Assembly (NCBI GenBank): GCA_017792425.1
Contig: CP051233.1
Span: forward strand, 1,770,402-1,834,401
Length of the DNA: 64,000 nucleotides
Direction: 5' to 3'
Source of the DNA: Thalassovita sp.
Lineage (GTDB): Bacteria > Pseudomonadota > Alphaproteobacteria > Rhodobacterales > Rhodobacteraceae
Below, piece after piece: positions 1 through 8,051 of the stretch. The first letter of the stretch is position 1. Each line of letters starts with the position of its first letter. Under the pieces are notes generated by a model, which was given only the letters and a program-made list of their open reading frames with translations, was not told where the DNA came from and ran no database searches. Made by a program: the position numbers and the translations under genes.

Positions 1-51
1 TGCTAGCGGGTTGTCCGGCCCGGCGCAAGCGTCCGAGTGATAGCAGGCTGG

Positions 52-903
52 TCAGCGTTCCTCGGCCGGGCGGCCGCGCCGCAGCGGGTCCATGTCGCGG
101 GGTGCATCACCTGCGATCATGCCCTGCCAGTCCAGCACCTGCCGCAGCAGCACCGCGCGGCCCACGCAGACGATGGCGGGCGGCTCCAATCCACTGGTAG
201 CGATGTCCTGTTCCAGCCGGGACAGGGTGGTTTCCAGCACATGCTGGTCCGGCGTGGTTGCCTGACAGACGACAGCGCAGGGATCGTGCGGGTCGCGGCC
301 GCCCCTGATCAGTTCCGCCGCGATGCGACCCGCGTGTTTCATCCCCATGTAGATCACCAGCACCTGCGCGCTTTGACCCAGCACGGCCCAGTTCAGCGTG
401 TCCGGGGTGTCGCCCTTCTGATCGTGTCCGGTGACGAACACAACCGATTGGTTGACGTCGCGATGTGTCACGGGGATGCCGGCGTAGGCCAGTCCGCCGA
501 TCCCGGCGCTGATGCCAGGGATGATCCGTATCGGGATGCCGTGTTGGACCAGCGCCTGCGCCTCTTCGCCGCCGCGCCCGAAAACGAAGGGGTCGCCCCC
601 CTTCAGGCGCAGCACCCGCTTGCCCTGCTGCGCCAATTCCACCAGACGCAACGAGATATCCTGTTGTTTCGCCGAAGGTTTTCCACCGCGTTTGCCAGCG
701 TATTCCAGTTCAGCCTGTGGGGCCCACTCCAGGATCTGGCCGTTCACCAGCGCGTCATAGACGATGACATCCGCCTGCCGCAGCGCGTTCAGCGCGTGCA
801 GTGTCAGAAGCCCGGGATCGCCGGGGCCAGCGCCGCACAGCCAGACCCAGCCGGGTTCCAGCGTGGGCCAGTTCGAAGCGGGAAGGGAATTTGAATCGGT
901 CAT
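52..903 (-). CDS. cobA: Uroporphyrinogen-III C-methyltransferase (SUMT)
   Basis: Cytosolic SAM-dependent enzyme that methylates uroporphyrinogen III at C2 and C7 to give precorrin-2, the branch point to sirohaem and cobalamin. The 283-residue protein shows the family's N-terminal GAGPGDPG loop (residues 24-31), the KGGDPFVFGRG SAM-binding loop from residue 101, then PGISAG and VTGHD blocks. The length fits stand-alone SUMT; there is no extra dehydrogenase/chelatase half as in CysG. It is divergent from the glycosylase gene, with a 95-base gap. Its downstream neighbour lies outside the window (bases 1-51 hold no recognisable gene), so I cannot tell whether it serves sulfite reductase sirohaem or B12. 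Confidence 0.95.
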   Translation of the reverse strand: MTDSNSLPASNWPTLEPGWVWLCGAGPGDPGLLTLHALNALRQADVIVYDALVNGQILEWAPQAELEYAGKRGGKPSAKQQDISLRLVELAQQGKRVLRLKGGDPFVFGRGGEEAQALVQHGIPIRIIPGISAGIGGLAYAGIPVTHRDVNQSVVFVTGHDQKGDTPDTLNWAVLGQSAQVLVIYMGMKHAGRIAAELIRGGRDPHDPCAVVCQATTPDQHVLETTLSRLEQDIATSGLEPPAIVCVGRAVLLRQVLDWQGMIAGDAPRDMDPLRRGRPAEER

Positions 904-998
904 GTCCTTGTATGCGCCGTATTCTCGGGCTGGGAAAGGGGGATGCCGCTTGGCGGGGTGCGACCCGATGCCTATAGTCTGGCCGGACTGGGGGGGAC

Positions 999-1628
999 AT
1001 GGTCGGACGGATCATTCAGACAGAGGATTGCGTGGCCGAAGGGGCCGAGTGGCTGTGCCGTGCGGATCCGGTGCTGGCCGGGGCCTATGCGGTGACCGGT
1101 CCCTTGCCGCTGCGGCGCCAGCCGGACGGGTTCACCCAGTTGCTGAACGCGATTGTCAGCCAGCAGGTTAGCGTCGCCTCGGCCAATGCGATCTGGGCGC
1201 GGTTGGAAGCGGCGGAGATGCTGGGGGCGGACGCGATTCTGGACCGGACTGACGACGAGTTGCGCGCGCTGGGGCTGAGCCGACAAAAAGTGCGCTATGC
1301 CAAGGCCCTGGCCGCTGCCGGGATTGACTATGACGCGCTACGAAGCCAGCCGGATCAGGCGGTGGTGGACACCCTGACCCGGGTGACCGGAATCGGGGTA
1401 TGGACGGCGGAAATCTATGCGATGTTCAGCTTGGGGCGCGCCGATGTGTTTGCGCCGGGTGATCTGGCCTTGCAAGAGGCAGTGCGTATCCTCTACGACC
1501 TTCCCGAACGTCCGCGCGAGGCGGCGCTGCGCAGGATGGCGACGGGCTGGGCGCCGTGGCGTGCGGTGGCCGCGCGCCTGTTGTGGGCCTACTATCGTAT
1601 TGAAAAACAAAGAGAAGGTATCAGATGA
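999..1628 (+). CDS. DNA-3-methyladenine glycosylase II (AlkA-type HhH-GPD)
   Basis: Base-excision repair glycosylase that removes alkylated purines from DNA. The 209-residue protein is a bare HhH-GPD domain. The hairpin-helix-hairpin motif TGIGVWTAEIYAM runs from residue 130, and the expected catalytic aspartate is Asp155 in FAPGDLALQEA. The N-terminal TATA-like domain of E. coli AlkA is absent, as in many short bacterial homologues. The ATG is preceded by a G-rich stretch that can serve as a ribosome binding site. Its stop codon overlaps the start of the esterase gene (ATGA at 1625), so the two are probably co-translated. The exact substrate range cannot be read from sequence. Confidence 0.88.
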   Translation: MVGRIIQTEDCVAEGAEWLCRADPVLAGAYAVTGPLPLRRQPDGFTQLLNAIVSQQVSVASANAIWARLEAAEMLGADAILDRTDDELRALGLSRQKVRYAKALAAAGIDYDALRSQPDQAVVDTLTRVTGIGVWTAEIYAMFSLGRADVFAPGDLALQEAVRILYDLPERPREAALRRMATGWAPWRAVAARLLWAYYRIEKQREGIR

Positions 1629-2290
1629 CACGTGTATTGCAAGCCGGCCGGGTCGAGCCGAAATCAGGAGAAACCCGTTCGGTCGTGGTGTTCCTGCATG
1701 GCTATGGGGCCAATGGGGCGGACCTGTTGGGACTGGCTGATCCGTTGGGGGATCATTTGCCGGATACGCTGTTCATCGCGCCGGATGCGCCGGAGAATTG
1801 CGCCGGATCGCCCTTTGGGTTCCAGTGGTTCCCAATCCCGTGGATCGACGGGTCGTCGCAGGAAGAGGCCGAGCGCGGGATGCAGCAGGCAGTGGACGAC
1901 CTGAATGCCTTTCTGGACGGGGTGCTGGTGGACAATGACCTGCTGCCGGAACAAATGGTGCTGTTCGGGTTTTCGCAAGGCACGATGATGTCGCTGCATG
2001 TCGCCCCGCGCCGAGAGGATGAAGTGGCTGGAATCGTTGCGTTTTCTGGCCGCCTGATGCAGCCGGAACTGCTGGACGAAGAGGTTGTCAGCCGTCCCCC
2101 GGTCCTGTTGGTGCATGGCGATCAGGACGACGTGGTGCCGGTGCAATCGCTGCCCGAGGCGGCTGAGGCGCTGCAAAAAGCCGGGTTCAAGGAGATCTAC
2201 GCCCATGTGATGAAGGGCACCGCGCATGGGATCGCGCCCGATGGGCTGTCGGTGGCGCTGGCCTTCATGCGGGATAAGCTGGGGCTGTGA
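1625..2290 (+). CDS. Phospholipase/carboxylesterase family alpha/beta hydrolase
   Basis: A 221-residue serine hydrolase of the carboxylesterase/acyl-protein thioesterase family, cytosolic with no signal peptide. The nucleophile elbow GFSQG places Ser117. HGDQDDVVP supplies the acid (Asp168) and GTAHGI the histidine (His201). FLHGYGANG near residue 23 forms the oxyanion region. It is translationally coupled to the upstream DNA glycosylase by an ATGA overlap. The natural substrate is unknown; small esters or lysophospholipids are typical for the family. It is followed by a 430-base region without a gene. Confidence 0.88.
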   Translation: MTRVLQAGRVEPKSGETRSVVVFLHGYGANGADLLGLADPLGDHLPDTLFIAPDAPENCAGSPFGFQWFPIPWIDGSSQEEAERGMQQAVDDLNAFLDGVLVDNDLLPEQMVLFGFSQGTMMSLHVAPRREDEVAGIVAFSGRLMQPELLDEEVVSRPPVLLVHGDQDDVVPVQSLPEAAEALQKAGFKEIYAHVMKGTAHGIAPDGLSVALAFMRDKLGL

Positions 2291-2327
2291 CGGGCGGACG
2301 GTTCGGGGGGGTAACCCCTTGATAACC

Positions 2328-2368
2328 TGTCAAGTCGCACGGTTCGCGGCTTGAAACGTACGATTCCC
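2328..2368 (+). repeat. Dispersed GTACG-core repeat, copy A
   Basis: The segment starts TGTCAAGTCGCACGG and ends AACGTACGATTC. It aligns without gaps to the copy at 34512-34550 and with one inserted base to the copy at 62389-62430. All share TGTCAA(G/C)TCG(C/T)ACG, then a second GTACGA core about 21-22 bases later. Copies A and B are both preceded by TAACC. It lies just downstream of the esterase stop codon. Confidence 0.6.
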
Positions 2369-2406
2369 GACCGGGCGGGACAGTGCCTGTGGCGAATTCC
2401 GACTAT

Positions 2407-2428
2407 GAGTATTTTTGGCAAGATGAAA
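2407..2428 (+). repeat. 22-base GAGTATTTTTGG element, single copy
   Basis: This 22-base stretch, beginning GAGTATTTTTGGCAAG, is identical to the left arm of the long inverted repeat at 25159-25220. Here no inverted partner follows within 100 bases, so it would not fold alone. Confidence 0.65.
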
Positions 2429-2720
2429 TGGGCCGGGTGGCGCGCCTGTCGGGTGTTGTCCGGTGTGTGGCCGGGGGCAGGCGTACCGGTTATTAGGTGT
2501 TAAGGATAACGGGCGATAGGGTTGGCGGCCTGTAGGACTTCTGGAAGGCGGAGGGCTTGATTGGGTGGGTGGCAGGCGCTGGCCAGGTCCGCTGGATTGA
2601 GAGACGCGTTTCCGTTCTGGCAACTCTGCCCGGCGGATCGCAGGTTGTCTGCGGCCGCACCGGTTGACCGCAAGACTGTCTGTCACAGGGGCCGTTCGTT
2701 GGCGCAGTGGCCTGTCAGGT

Positions 2721-3146
2721 TTACTGGCGGTCCCAAAGGTGCGGCTCTGCAAACTCCAGCGAATTGCCGGCCGGGTCGCGGAAATAGAGCGAGCGGGCAC
2801 CGTTTGGCCAGTCGAACTCTGCCTCGATCGCAACACCATGGTCTGTCAGCCTGTCGCGCCACAGGGCAATTTGGGCGCGGGTTGCGGCAAAGCAGACGTG
2901 GCCGGGACCGCTGGCGCCATGTGGCGGCACGGGCAGGGTGGTGTTTTCGGTGGGAATGCGAGTCTGTTCGGGGTTGAAGATCAGCAATACGCCCTGATCC
3001 ATGCGAAAGAACACGTGGCGACCGGGAATGCGGGCGATGACCGGCAGGTTCAGGACCGTCGCGTAAAACGACTCGGCCGCGTCGAGATCGTCGGCGTAAA
3101 GCGCGGTTTCCAAGACCGAGCGCGGGTGTAGCGGGCCATCCGTCAT
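2721..3146 (-). CDS. VOC superfamily (glyoxalase/bleomycin-resistance-like) protein
   Basis: A 141-residue protein with one vicinal-oxygen-chelate domain pair: an N-terminal beta-alpha-beta unit (LETALYADDLDAAESFY, residues 12-28), and a second unit with GPGHVCFAA and YFRDPAGNSLEF. The final glutamate is in the usual metal-ligand position, and the histidine of GPGHV is a second likely ligand. Members act as isomerases, dioxygenases or drug-binding proteins. Nothing here or nearby fixes the substrate. It stands alone on the minus strand, divergent from the HNH gene. Confidence 0.82.
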   Translation of the reverse strand: MTDGPLHPRSVLETALYADDLDAAESFYATVLNLPVIARIPGRHVFFRMDQGVLLIFNPEQTRIPTENTTLPVPPHGASGPGHVCFAATRAQIALWRDRLTDHGVAIEAEFDWPNGARSLYFRDPAGNSLEFAEPHLWDRQ

Positions 3147-3306
3147 GAGACCAGTCTACGCCGAATGACCGGATTTTTCAGCAAAACACCGGGCTGGGCG
3201 TGGAATTTCTCCCGGCTTGCGTCATTTTCCTGTCATGGAGCGCGGGCATGGTTCTATCATTCGGGTAGATGATGGGGCTTGCCCTGTTGTCGCTACGATA
3301 TATAGT

Positions 3307-3315
3307 TGTGGATAA
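3307..3315 (+). promoter_or_regulatory. DnaA-box-like 9-mer (TGTGGATAA)
   Basis: Perfect match to the reverse complement of the DnaA box TTATCCACA, lying 65 bases upstream of the HNH gene start in an AT-richer patch (GATATATAGTTG). A second identical box with the same right flank (AGTT) lies at 13809-13817. A 9-mer match can occur by chance. Confidence 0.4.
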
Positions 3316-3379
3316 GTTGGGGCGGTTTCCCCGCCTTGACGTCGCCAACCGGCAGACAAGGCAAGGAGCCGATACGCCA

Positions 3380-3964
3380 ATGGATGGAGATTTCAGAACC
3401 GAATTTGTCCGGGAACCGGGCGCGCTGCGGCACCACCCCGCGCTGGTGCTGAATGCGGATTACCGGCCACTGTCCTATTACCCGCTGTCGCTGTGGCCCT
3501 GGCAGGAGGCGATCAAGGCGGTCTGGCTGGATCGGGTAGATGTAGTGGCCGAATATGACTTCGAGGTCCGAAGCCCCAGTACACGGATCAGGATCCCGTC
3601 GGTCGTGGTTCTGAAAGATTTCGTCAAACCCCAGAAGCGCGTGGCCTTCACGCGCTTCAATCTTTTTCTGCGGGATGAATTCTGCTGCCAGTATTGCGGC
3701 AGCCGGGGGGATCTGACCTTTGATCACGTGGTGCCGCGCGCCAGTGGCGGGATCACCAGTTGGGAAAACGTGGTCGCCGCCTGTGCGCCATGCAATCTGC
3801 GCAAGGGATCGAAAAGCCTGCGACAGGCGGGGCTGCATCTGCGCAAGGTGCCGCGCCGGCCAACACCGTCGGAAATGCAGAACATGGGGCGGCGGTTCCC
3901 GCCCAATCACCTGCACGAAAGCTGGGTCGATTTCCTGTACTGGGATACCGAGCTGGAGGCGTGA
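3380..3964 (+). CDS. HNH endonuclease family protein
   Basis: A 194-residue protein with a C-terminal HNH nuclease module. The zinc-binding pairs are CQYC (Cys103/Cys106) and CAPC (Cys135/Cys138). His116 in FDHVVPRASGG and Asn130 in SWENVV supply the HNH core, followed by NLRKGSK. The N-terminal 95 residues (VLNADYRPLSYYPLS) match the widespread single-copy bacterial family whose cellular role is unclear; it is not an intron or restriction enzyme by context. I prefer ATG 3380, preceded by AAGGAG at 3363, over a longer frame from 3269 whose extra residues look non-coding. Confidence 0.88.
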   Translation: MDGDFRTEFVREPGALRHHPALVLNADYRPLSYYPLSLWPWQEAIKAVWLDRVDVVAEYDFEVRSPSTRIRIPSVVVLKDFVKPQKRVAFTRFNLFLRDEFCCQYCGSRGDLTFDHVVPRASGGITSWENVVAACAPCNLRKGSKSLRQAGLHLRKVPRRPTPSEMQNMGRRFPPNHLHESWVDFLYWDTELEA

Positions 3965-4139
3965 TCCAATGCGAAATAGATCATCGCTTGGGACGTAGCA
4001 CTTGTATTGCCGAAATGCGGGAATCTGCCCTTTTGTGTTTTTCAAATGCTGCTCGGATGTGGCGATGAAACTTTTGGTGATCTTGCACAGGAAATTGAAT
4101 TTCCGTAGTCATTAAGTGTTTAAGTTGTGCGAGGGCGCC

Positions 4140-4469
4140 ATGAGGAAATATCTGGCTATTGCGCTTCCGTTGGCAGTAGCGGGGTGTATGGCCCCGACAC
4201 CCCCTGTTCAGGAATATGCATCTAGTAACGCCATATCACTGCGCTACAGCGCCTTTGACTCTGTGCCAACGCTTACGGCAGAAGCACGTGATATGGCAAT
4301 TCAGCATTGTGCCAAATACGGTAAATACGCGAATTATCAGGGCGGGAATGCAGTTAATCCTCTTACGACAGATGAAATACATCGGTTCGCATGCGAGAGA
4401 AAAAAGGTGGATGACAGTGTCGTAATTGCCGGTCAATCAAGGCGGCCAACTTATATCTTCATTGACTGA
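4140..4469 (+). CDS. Small putative lipoprotein, unknown function
   Basis: A 109-residue protein with a clear lipoprotein signal: MRKYLAIALPLAVAGC, lipobox LAVAGC, acylated Cys16. After a short proline-rich linker it has an AEARDMAIQHCAKYGK stretch and a second cysteine in FACERKK, which could pair with the first. I do not recognise a family. The base composition is visibly lower in GC and its third codon positions richer in A/T than all neighbours, suggesting recent acquisition. A GTG at 4116 in frame is possible, but ATG 4140 places the signal peptide properly. Confidence 0.7.
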   Translation: MRKYLAIALPLAVAGCMAPTPPVQEYASSNAISLRYSAFDSVPTLTAEARDMAIQHCAKYGKYANYQGGNAVNPLTTDEIHRFACERKKVDDSVVIAGQSRRPTYIFID

Positions 4470-4593
4470 ATTTGCCGCCTACCGGCAAGAAGTTGGCTTT
4501 CATGCAGTGAGGGGAAGAAAAGGTTTCGTTGATCCTATCCAGGGTTGCTCATCAATAACCTAATTGCCATTTATTCCCAAAATTGGAGGCTTG

Positions 4594-4628
4594 AAAAAGG
4601 GGCATGCGGCGGATGCGCTGCCCCTTTT
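4594..4628 (-). terminator. Rho-independent terminator of the bactofilin gene
   Basis: Inverted repeat AAAAGGGGCA (4595-4604) and TGCCCCTTTT (4619-4628). Read on the minus strand it ends in a T-run, 24 bases past the bactofilin stop codon. Confidence 0.75.
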
Positions 4629-4651
4629 GGATTTTGAAGGGTCGACTGGGA

Positions 4652-5155
4652 TCAGCCTTCGGATTTTGGGGCTGCCGGTGCGGGCTGGGCGGCCTTGGGG
4701 GCCGGGGCCTTGTTTGACAGCGGATCGTCCTGACGCTGAACCGAGCCTTCGAAATGGGCGCCGGATTCGATGGCGATGGTCTTGTGGATGATGTCACCTT
4801 CGACGCGGGCGGTCGAGGTCAGGCGAACCTTCAGGCCACGCACGCGGCCGACGACGCGGCCATTGACCACCACGTCGTCGGCGACGATTTCGCCGCGGAT
4901 GGTGGCGCTTTCGCCGACGGTCAGCAGGTGGGCGCGAATGTCGCCTTCGACGGCGCCTTCGACCTGGATGTCACCAGTGGTTTTCAGGTTGCCGACGATG
5001 GTCAGATCAGACGACAGAACCGACGCCGGGGGCTTGGGTTTCGGAGCCGAGGCGCGGAAATCGCTGGCCGGAGCGGCGGGCGTTTCGGGCGCGGCCGGTT
5101 TGGCGGCTTCGGGGGCCTTGGGGGCGGGTTCGTTGATTTTGCTTTTAGAAAACAT
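4652..5155 (-). CDS. Bactofilin (polymer-forming cytoskeletal protein)
   Basis: A 167-residue bactofilin. A proline/alanine-rich N-terminal tail (residues 1-45) is followed by the beta-helical polymerising core (about 46-142), with repeating VEGxVEGDIRA and VVVNGRVVGRVRG turns, then a second P/A-rich tail. Bactofilins self-assemble without nucleotide into filaments that position cell-wall enzymes. Its start overlaps the end of the upstream M23 peptidase gene by 11 bases, the usual bactofilin-LytM arrangement, so the pair probably works together on local peptidoglycan remodelling at the inner membrane. A terminator follows. Confidence 0.92.
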   Translation of the reverse strand: MFSKSKINEPAPKAPEAAKPAAPETPAAPASDFRASAPKPKPPASVLSSDLTIVGNLKTTGDIQVEGAVEGDIRAHLLTVGESATIRGEIVADDVVVNGRVVGRVRGLKVRLTSTARVEGDIIHKTIAIESGAHFEGSVQRQDDPLSNKAPAPKAAQPAPAAPKSEG

Positions 5156-6521
5156 CTCGTGCAGCCTTGATAAAGATCATCGGATTGACGGATTTGCCGT
5201 CGACTCTCACCTCGTAGTGAAGATGGGATCCGGTTGAACGTCCAGACGATCCCATATCACCAATGCGCTGTCCGCGCGATACTTTTTGCCCTTCCTTCAC
5301 GGATATTTTTGACAAGTGGGCATAGCGGGTTTCAATGCCGAACTGGTGCCTGATCTTCACCAGGCGACCATAGCCGGAGGACCATCCGGCGTGAATCACC
5401 ACGCCGTCGGCGGTGGCGTGGATGGGGGTGCCGACAGGGCCGGCGAAATCCGTACCCTGGTGCAGGCGGCGCCCGCCGGTTTTCGGATCCCGGCGATAGC
5501 CGTAGCCCGAGGTAAAGCGGAACGACCTGAAAACCGGGATGGCGAAGGGTGCGGTCTCGGCGGCGATGCGGTAGAGGTTCAGCTGATCCATCTGGTTCAG
5601 CAGCCGGTTGGCGCGGTTGGTGTATTCCGAATGTTCCTCGCCCTTGGTGGAGAAGGAAATCGGCGTCAGCGGGCCGCCCTGGCCGGAATAGCCGCGGCGC
5701 ACCTGGTCCAGCATCGTATCGGTGTTCATCCCGGCGGCGCGGAACATCTTGTCCAGCGGTTTGACCGAGACCGTCATCGCGTCTTCGAGCTGGCGGAAGA
5801 TCTGTTCGTTGTGATCCTGCATCAGGCGGATCTGGTGAGTCAGTTCGTTGGACCGGTCAATCGCGTCTTTGGCGTCCGCAATGACCTGATCGCGGTGCAT
5901 CGCGGTGTCGTCCAGCGCCGAAACCATGTAATCCAGCGTATCCTTCACCGCGGGTGGGACGCTGGCCATCGCCGGGTCTTGCTGACCGTCGTTCGCCTGT
6001 TCCAGGCTGGCCAACTGGGCGCGGGCCGCGTCGCGTTCTTTCATCGTGCGGCGCAGCGTGGTCTGGATCACCTCGATCCCCGTTTCCAATTCACGGCGGG
6101 CGGTTTCAGAGTCCAGCAGCTGCAACTGCATCACTGAAATCTGGTCCATCGCCTTGGCGAAACGGTCCTGCGCGGCCAATGCCTCGGTCGCGCGGGTGTC
6201 GCGCTCGCTGGCCAGCAGGTTCAGCCGGGTTTCATAGGTTTTCTGGTCGCGCTTGGCCTGTTCGCGGAAATTGCCCGAACCGATCGAATCCATCAGCAGG
6301 ATCGAGGTGGCGATGATCGTCCAGGACACCAACGCGGCGGACCCGGCAAAGCCGATCAGTTGCGTCATCGGACGCAGGCGAATGAAGCGCGTGTCGGTGT
6401 CAGAGCGCAGGAAGACGCGGCGTTCGGGAAACCATTTCTCCAGAATCGCGTCGATCTTGATTGCCAGACGTGTCCTCAAAGATCCGTCCTTTTCCCCATC
6501 CCCAGACTTGGCGCGGCCCAT
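5145..6521 (-). CDS. Membrane-anchored M23 family metallopeptidase
   Basis: A 458-residue LytM/M23 peptidoglycan endopeptidase or endopeptidase activator. There is a cytoplasmic N-terminus, one membrane helix at about residues 52-77, a long coiled coil (about 85-200), then the C-terminal peptidase domain. Zinc ligands are visible as HQGTD and HLHYEVR. It partners the bactofilin gene that it overlaps. I use ATG 6521 (MGRAKSGDGEK) rather than the TTG-started longer frame to 6566. The coiled coil suggests a periplasmic scaffold role similar to EnvC or the Caulobacter bactofilin-linked peptidases. Confidence 0.9.
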   Translation of the reverse strand: MGRAKSGDGEKDGSLRTRLAIKIDAILEKWFPERRVFLRSDTDTRFIRLRPMTQLIGFAGSAALVSWTIIATSILLMDSIGSGNFREQAKRDQKTYETRLNLLASERDTRATEALAAQDRFAKAMDQISVMQLQLLDSETARRELETGIEVIQTTLRRTMKERDAARAQLASLEQANDGQQDPAMASVPPAVKDTLDYMVSALDDTAMHRDQVIADAKDAIDRSNELTHQIRLMQDHNEQIFRQLEDAMTVSVKPLDKMFRAAGMNTDTMLDQVRRGYSGQGGPLTPISFSTKGEEHSEYTNRANRLLNQMDQLNLYRIAAETAPFAIPVFRSFRFTSGYGYRRDPKTGGRRLHQGTDFAGPVGTPIHATADGVVIHAGWSSGYGRLVKIRHQFGIETRYAHLSKISVKEGQKVSRGQRIGDMGSSGRSTGSHLHYEVRVDGKSVNPMIFIKAARDVF

Positions 6522-6659
6522 CGTGGCTGTACCCGCACCCAGAGGGTGATTAACGGCCCCCGCCAATCAGGGCAAGTTTTTTGACCACTTTCGCCCGGTG
6601 GGCCGGTCAAAACCTGCCGTTCAGGCGATTTTCTGCCGATTATGAGGGGGTTGCGGGTG

Positions 6660-7493
6660 TCAGATCCGAACGTGGGCGGGGGGCGTTTCGTCGGCAAGAG
6701 GCCAGTAGAAATCCGGGGGCAGGCCCGCTTCGGCGCGCTTTTCCTCGTTGAAGGGGGGCTTCAGCGCGCCGTGGAAATACTTGCGCACCAGCGCGTGGAA
6801 CATGTCCTTGGGGTCGTGATCAAAGCGGCCGCACAGGAAATGGAACCACTTGGAGCCGTAGGCGACATGACCGACCTCCTCGGCGTAGATGACGGACAGG
6901 GCATCGACCACGTCCTGCTGCCCGGCTTTCTCAAAGATCTGGATCATGCCGGGGGTGACGTCCAGCCCGCGCGCCTCCAGCACCATGGGGACGACGGCCA
7001 GTCGGCCCATGATGTCCTCGGCGGTATCCTCGGCCGCGCGCCACATTCCGGCGTGGGCGGGCAGGGCGCCGTAATGGCTGCCCATCGTTTCCAGGCAATC
7101 GCTGACCAGGTTGAAATGCTTCGATTCCTCGTCCGCCGATTTCACCCAGTCGTCGTAGAACCCGATGGGCATCGGGATATGGCCGAACCGGGCGACGATG
7201 TCCCAGTGCAGGTCCACGGCGTTCAGCTCGATATGCGCGACGGCGTGCAGCAGGGCCGTACGCCCCAGTACGGAACCGGGGCGGCGACGCGGCACGTCGC
7301 GCGGGTCCAGAAGGTCTGGTTTTTCGGGGCGTGCGGGCTGAAGCGGGGGATTGGCGGTGCCGACCGGGATCGGGGCGCCTGCCTTGCGCGCCGCAAACCA
7401 TTCGGCAGCGTATTGGTGCGACAGGGCCGTCTTGGCGCGGCCATCGGCGGTGGTCAGCACCTCGACCGCCATCTGGGTCAGGGTCCGGGTCAT
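6660..7493 (-). CDS. DUF455 family ferritin-like protein
   Basis: A 277-residue all-helical protein of the DUF455 family, which has a ferritin-like di-iron fold. Probable metal ligands lie in HAVAHIELNAVDL, DEESKHFNLV and AEEVGHVAYGSKWF (Glu-x-x-His pairs). The biochemical role is not established. ATG 7493 overlaps the stop codon of the upstream peroxiredoxin gene (ATGA), so the two are translationally coupled; together they suggest an iron or peroxide theme. The longer frame to 7661 is inside the peroxiredoxin gene and is rejected. Confidence 0.85.
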   Translation of the reverse strand: MTRTLTQMAVEVLTTADGRAKTALSHQYAAEWFAARKAGAPIPVGTANPPLQPARPEKPDLLDPRDVPRRRPGSVLGRTALLHAVAHIELNAVDLHWDIVARFGHIPMPIGFYDDWVKSADEESKHFNLVSDCLETMGSHYGALPAHAGMWRAAEDTAEDIMGRLAVVPMVLEARGLDVTPGMIQIFEKAGQQDVVDALSVIYAEEVGHVAYGSKWFHFLCGRFDHDPKDMFHALVRKYFHGALKPPFNEEKRAEAGLPPDFYWPLADETPPAHVRI

Positions 7494-7951
7494 AGGGCGC
7501 GGGCCGCTTCCAGCACCTCTTCGACATGGCCCGCGACCTTGACCTTGCGCCAGATGCGGGCAATGCGGCCGGTGCCGTCGATCAGCAGGGTGGTGCGCTC
7601 GATCCCCCAGAACTTGCGCCCGTACATGGATTTTTCCTTCCACGCGCCCACGCGTTCGCACAGGTCGCCGTGTTCGTCGGACAGCAGGGGAACGCTCAGC
7701 CCCTGCTTTTCACGGAATTTTTCATGGCTCGCGATGGAATCTTTCGATACGCCGAAGACCTGTACGCCAAGGGCCTGAAAGGCGGACAGGGTTTCGGTGA
7801 ACCCGATCGCCTCTTTCGTGCAGCCGGCGGTGTTGTCGCGCGGATAGAAGAACAGCACCACGGGCGCGGGGCGCAGGGCAGACAGGGTGACGGGATCGCC
7901 GCCGTCCTGCGGCAGGGTGAAATCGGGGGCAAGATCGTTTGGCTGAAGCAC
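7490..7951 (-). CDS. bcp: Peroxiredoxin, Bcp/PrxQ type
   Basis: Thiol peroxidase of 153 residues that reduces hydrogen peroxide and organic hydroperoxides using thioredoxin. The peroxidatic cysteine sits in FYPRDNTAGCTKEA; the sequence begins LQPNDLAPDFTLPQDGG, typical of the family. The start is GTG at 7951 with AGGA eight bases upstream; the ORF extends to 8074 only through sequence unlike the family. There is no second cysteine five residues after the first (GCTKEAIGF), so it looks like a 1-Cys or atypical form; Cys in DLCERVG is the other candidate. Divergent from the AsmA-like gene. Confidence 0.92.
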   Translation of the reverse strand: MLQPNDLAPDFTLPQDGGDPVTLSALRPAPVVLFFYPRDNTAGCTKEAIGFTETLSAFQALGVQVFGVSKDSIASHEKFREKQGLSVPLLSDEHGDLCERVGAWKEKSMYGRKFWGIERTTLLIDGTGRIARIWRKVKVAGHVEEVLEAARAL

Positions 7952-8051
7952 GGTGAATTCCTGAATGCGTCTTGGGTTCAGGTGTAGTAATACTGAAAGA
8001 AACAAAAGAATAAAGACGGCCGGCCCGAAGCGCCGGCGGAATTGGGCAGAG

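Larger units (their letters stand above)
2291..2720. other. Intergenic region with two dispersed repeats, no gene seen
   Basis: No start codon with a ribosome binding site opens a credible frame on either strand; the long minus-strand frame across it is proline/arginine-rich and looks like a shadow. The left part holds one copy of the GTACG-core repeat (2328-2368) and one copy of the 22-base GAGTATTTTTGG element (2407-2428). The remaining 290 bases have no feature I can name and may be a decayed gene or the 3' end of the glyoxalase-family transcript. Confidence 0.6.
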
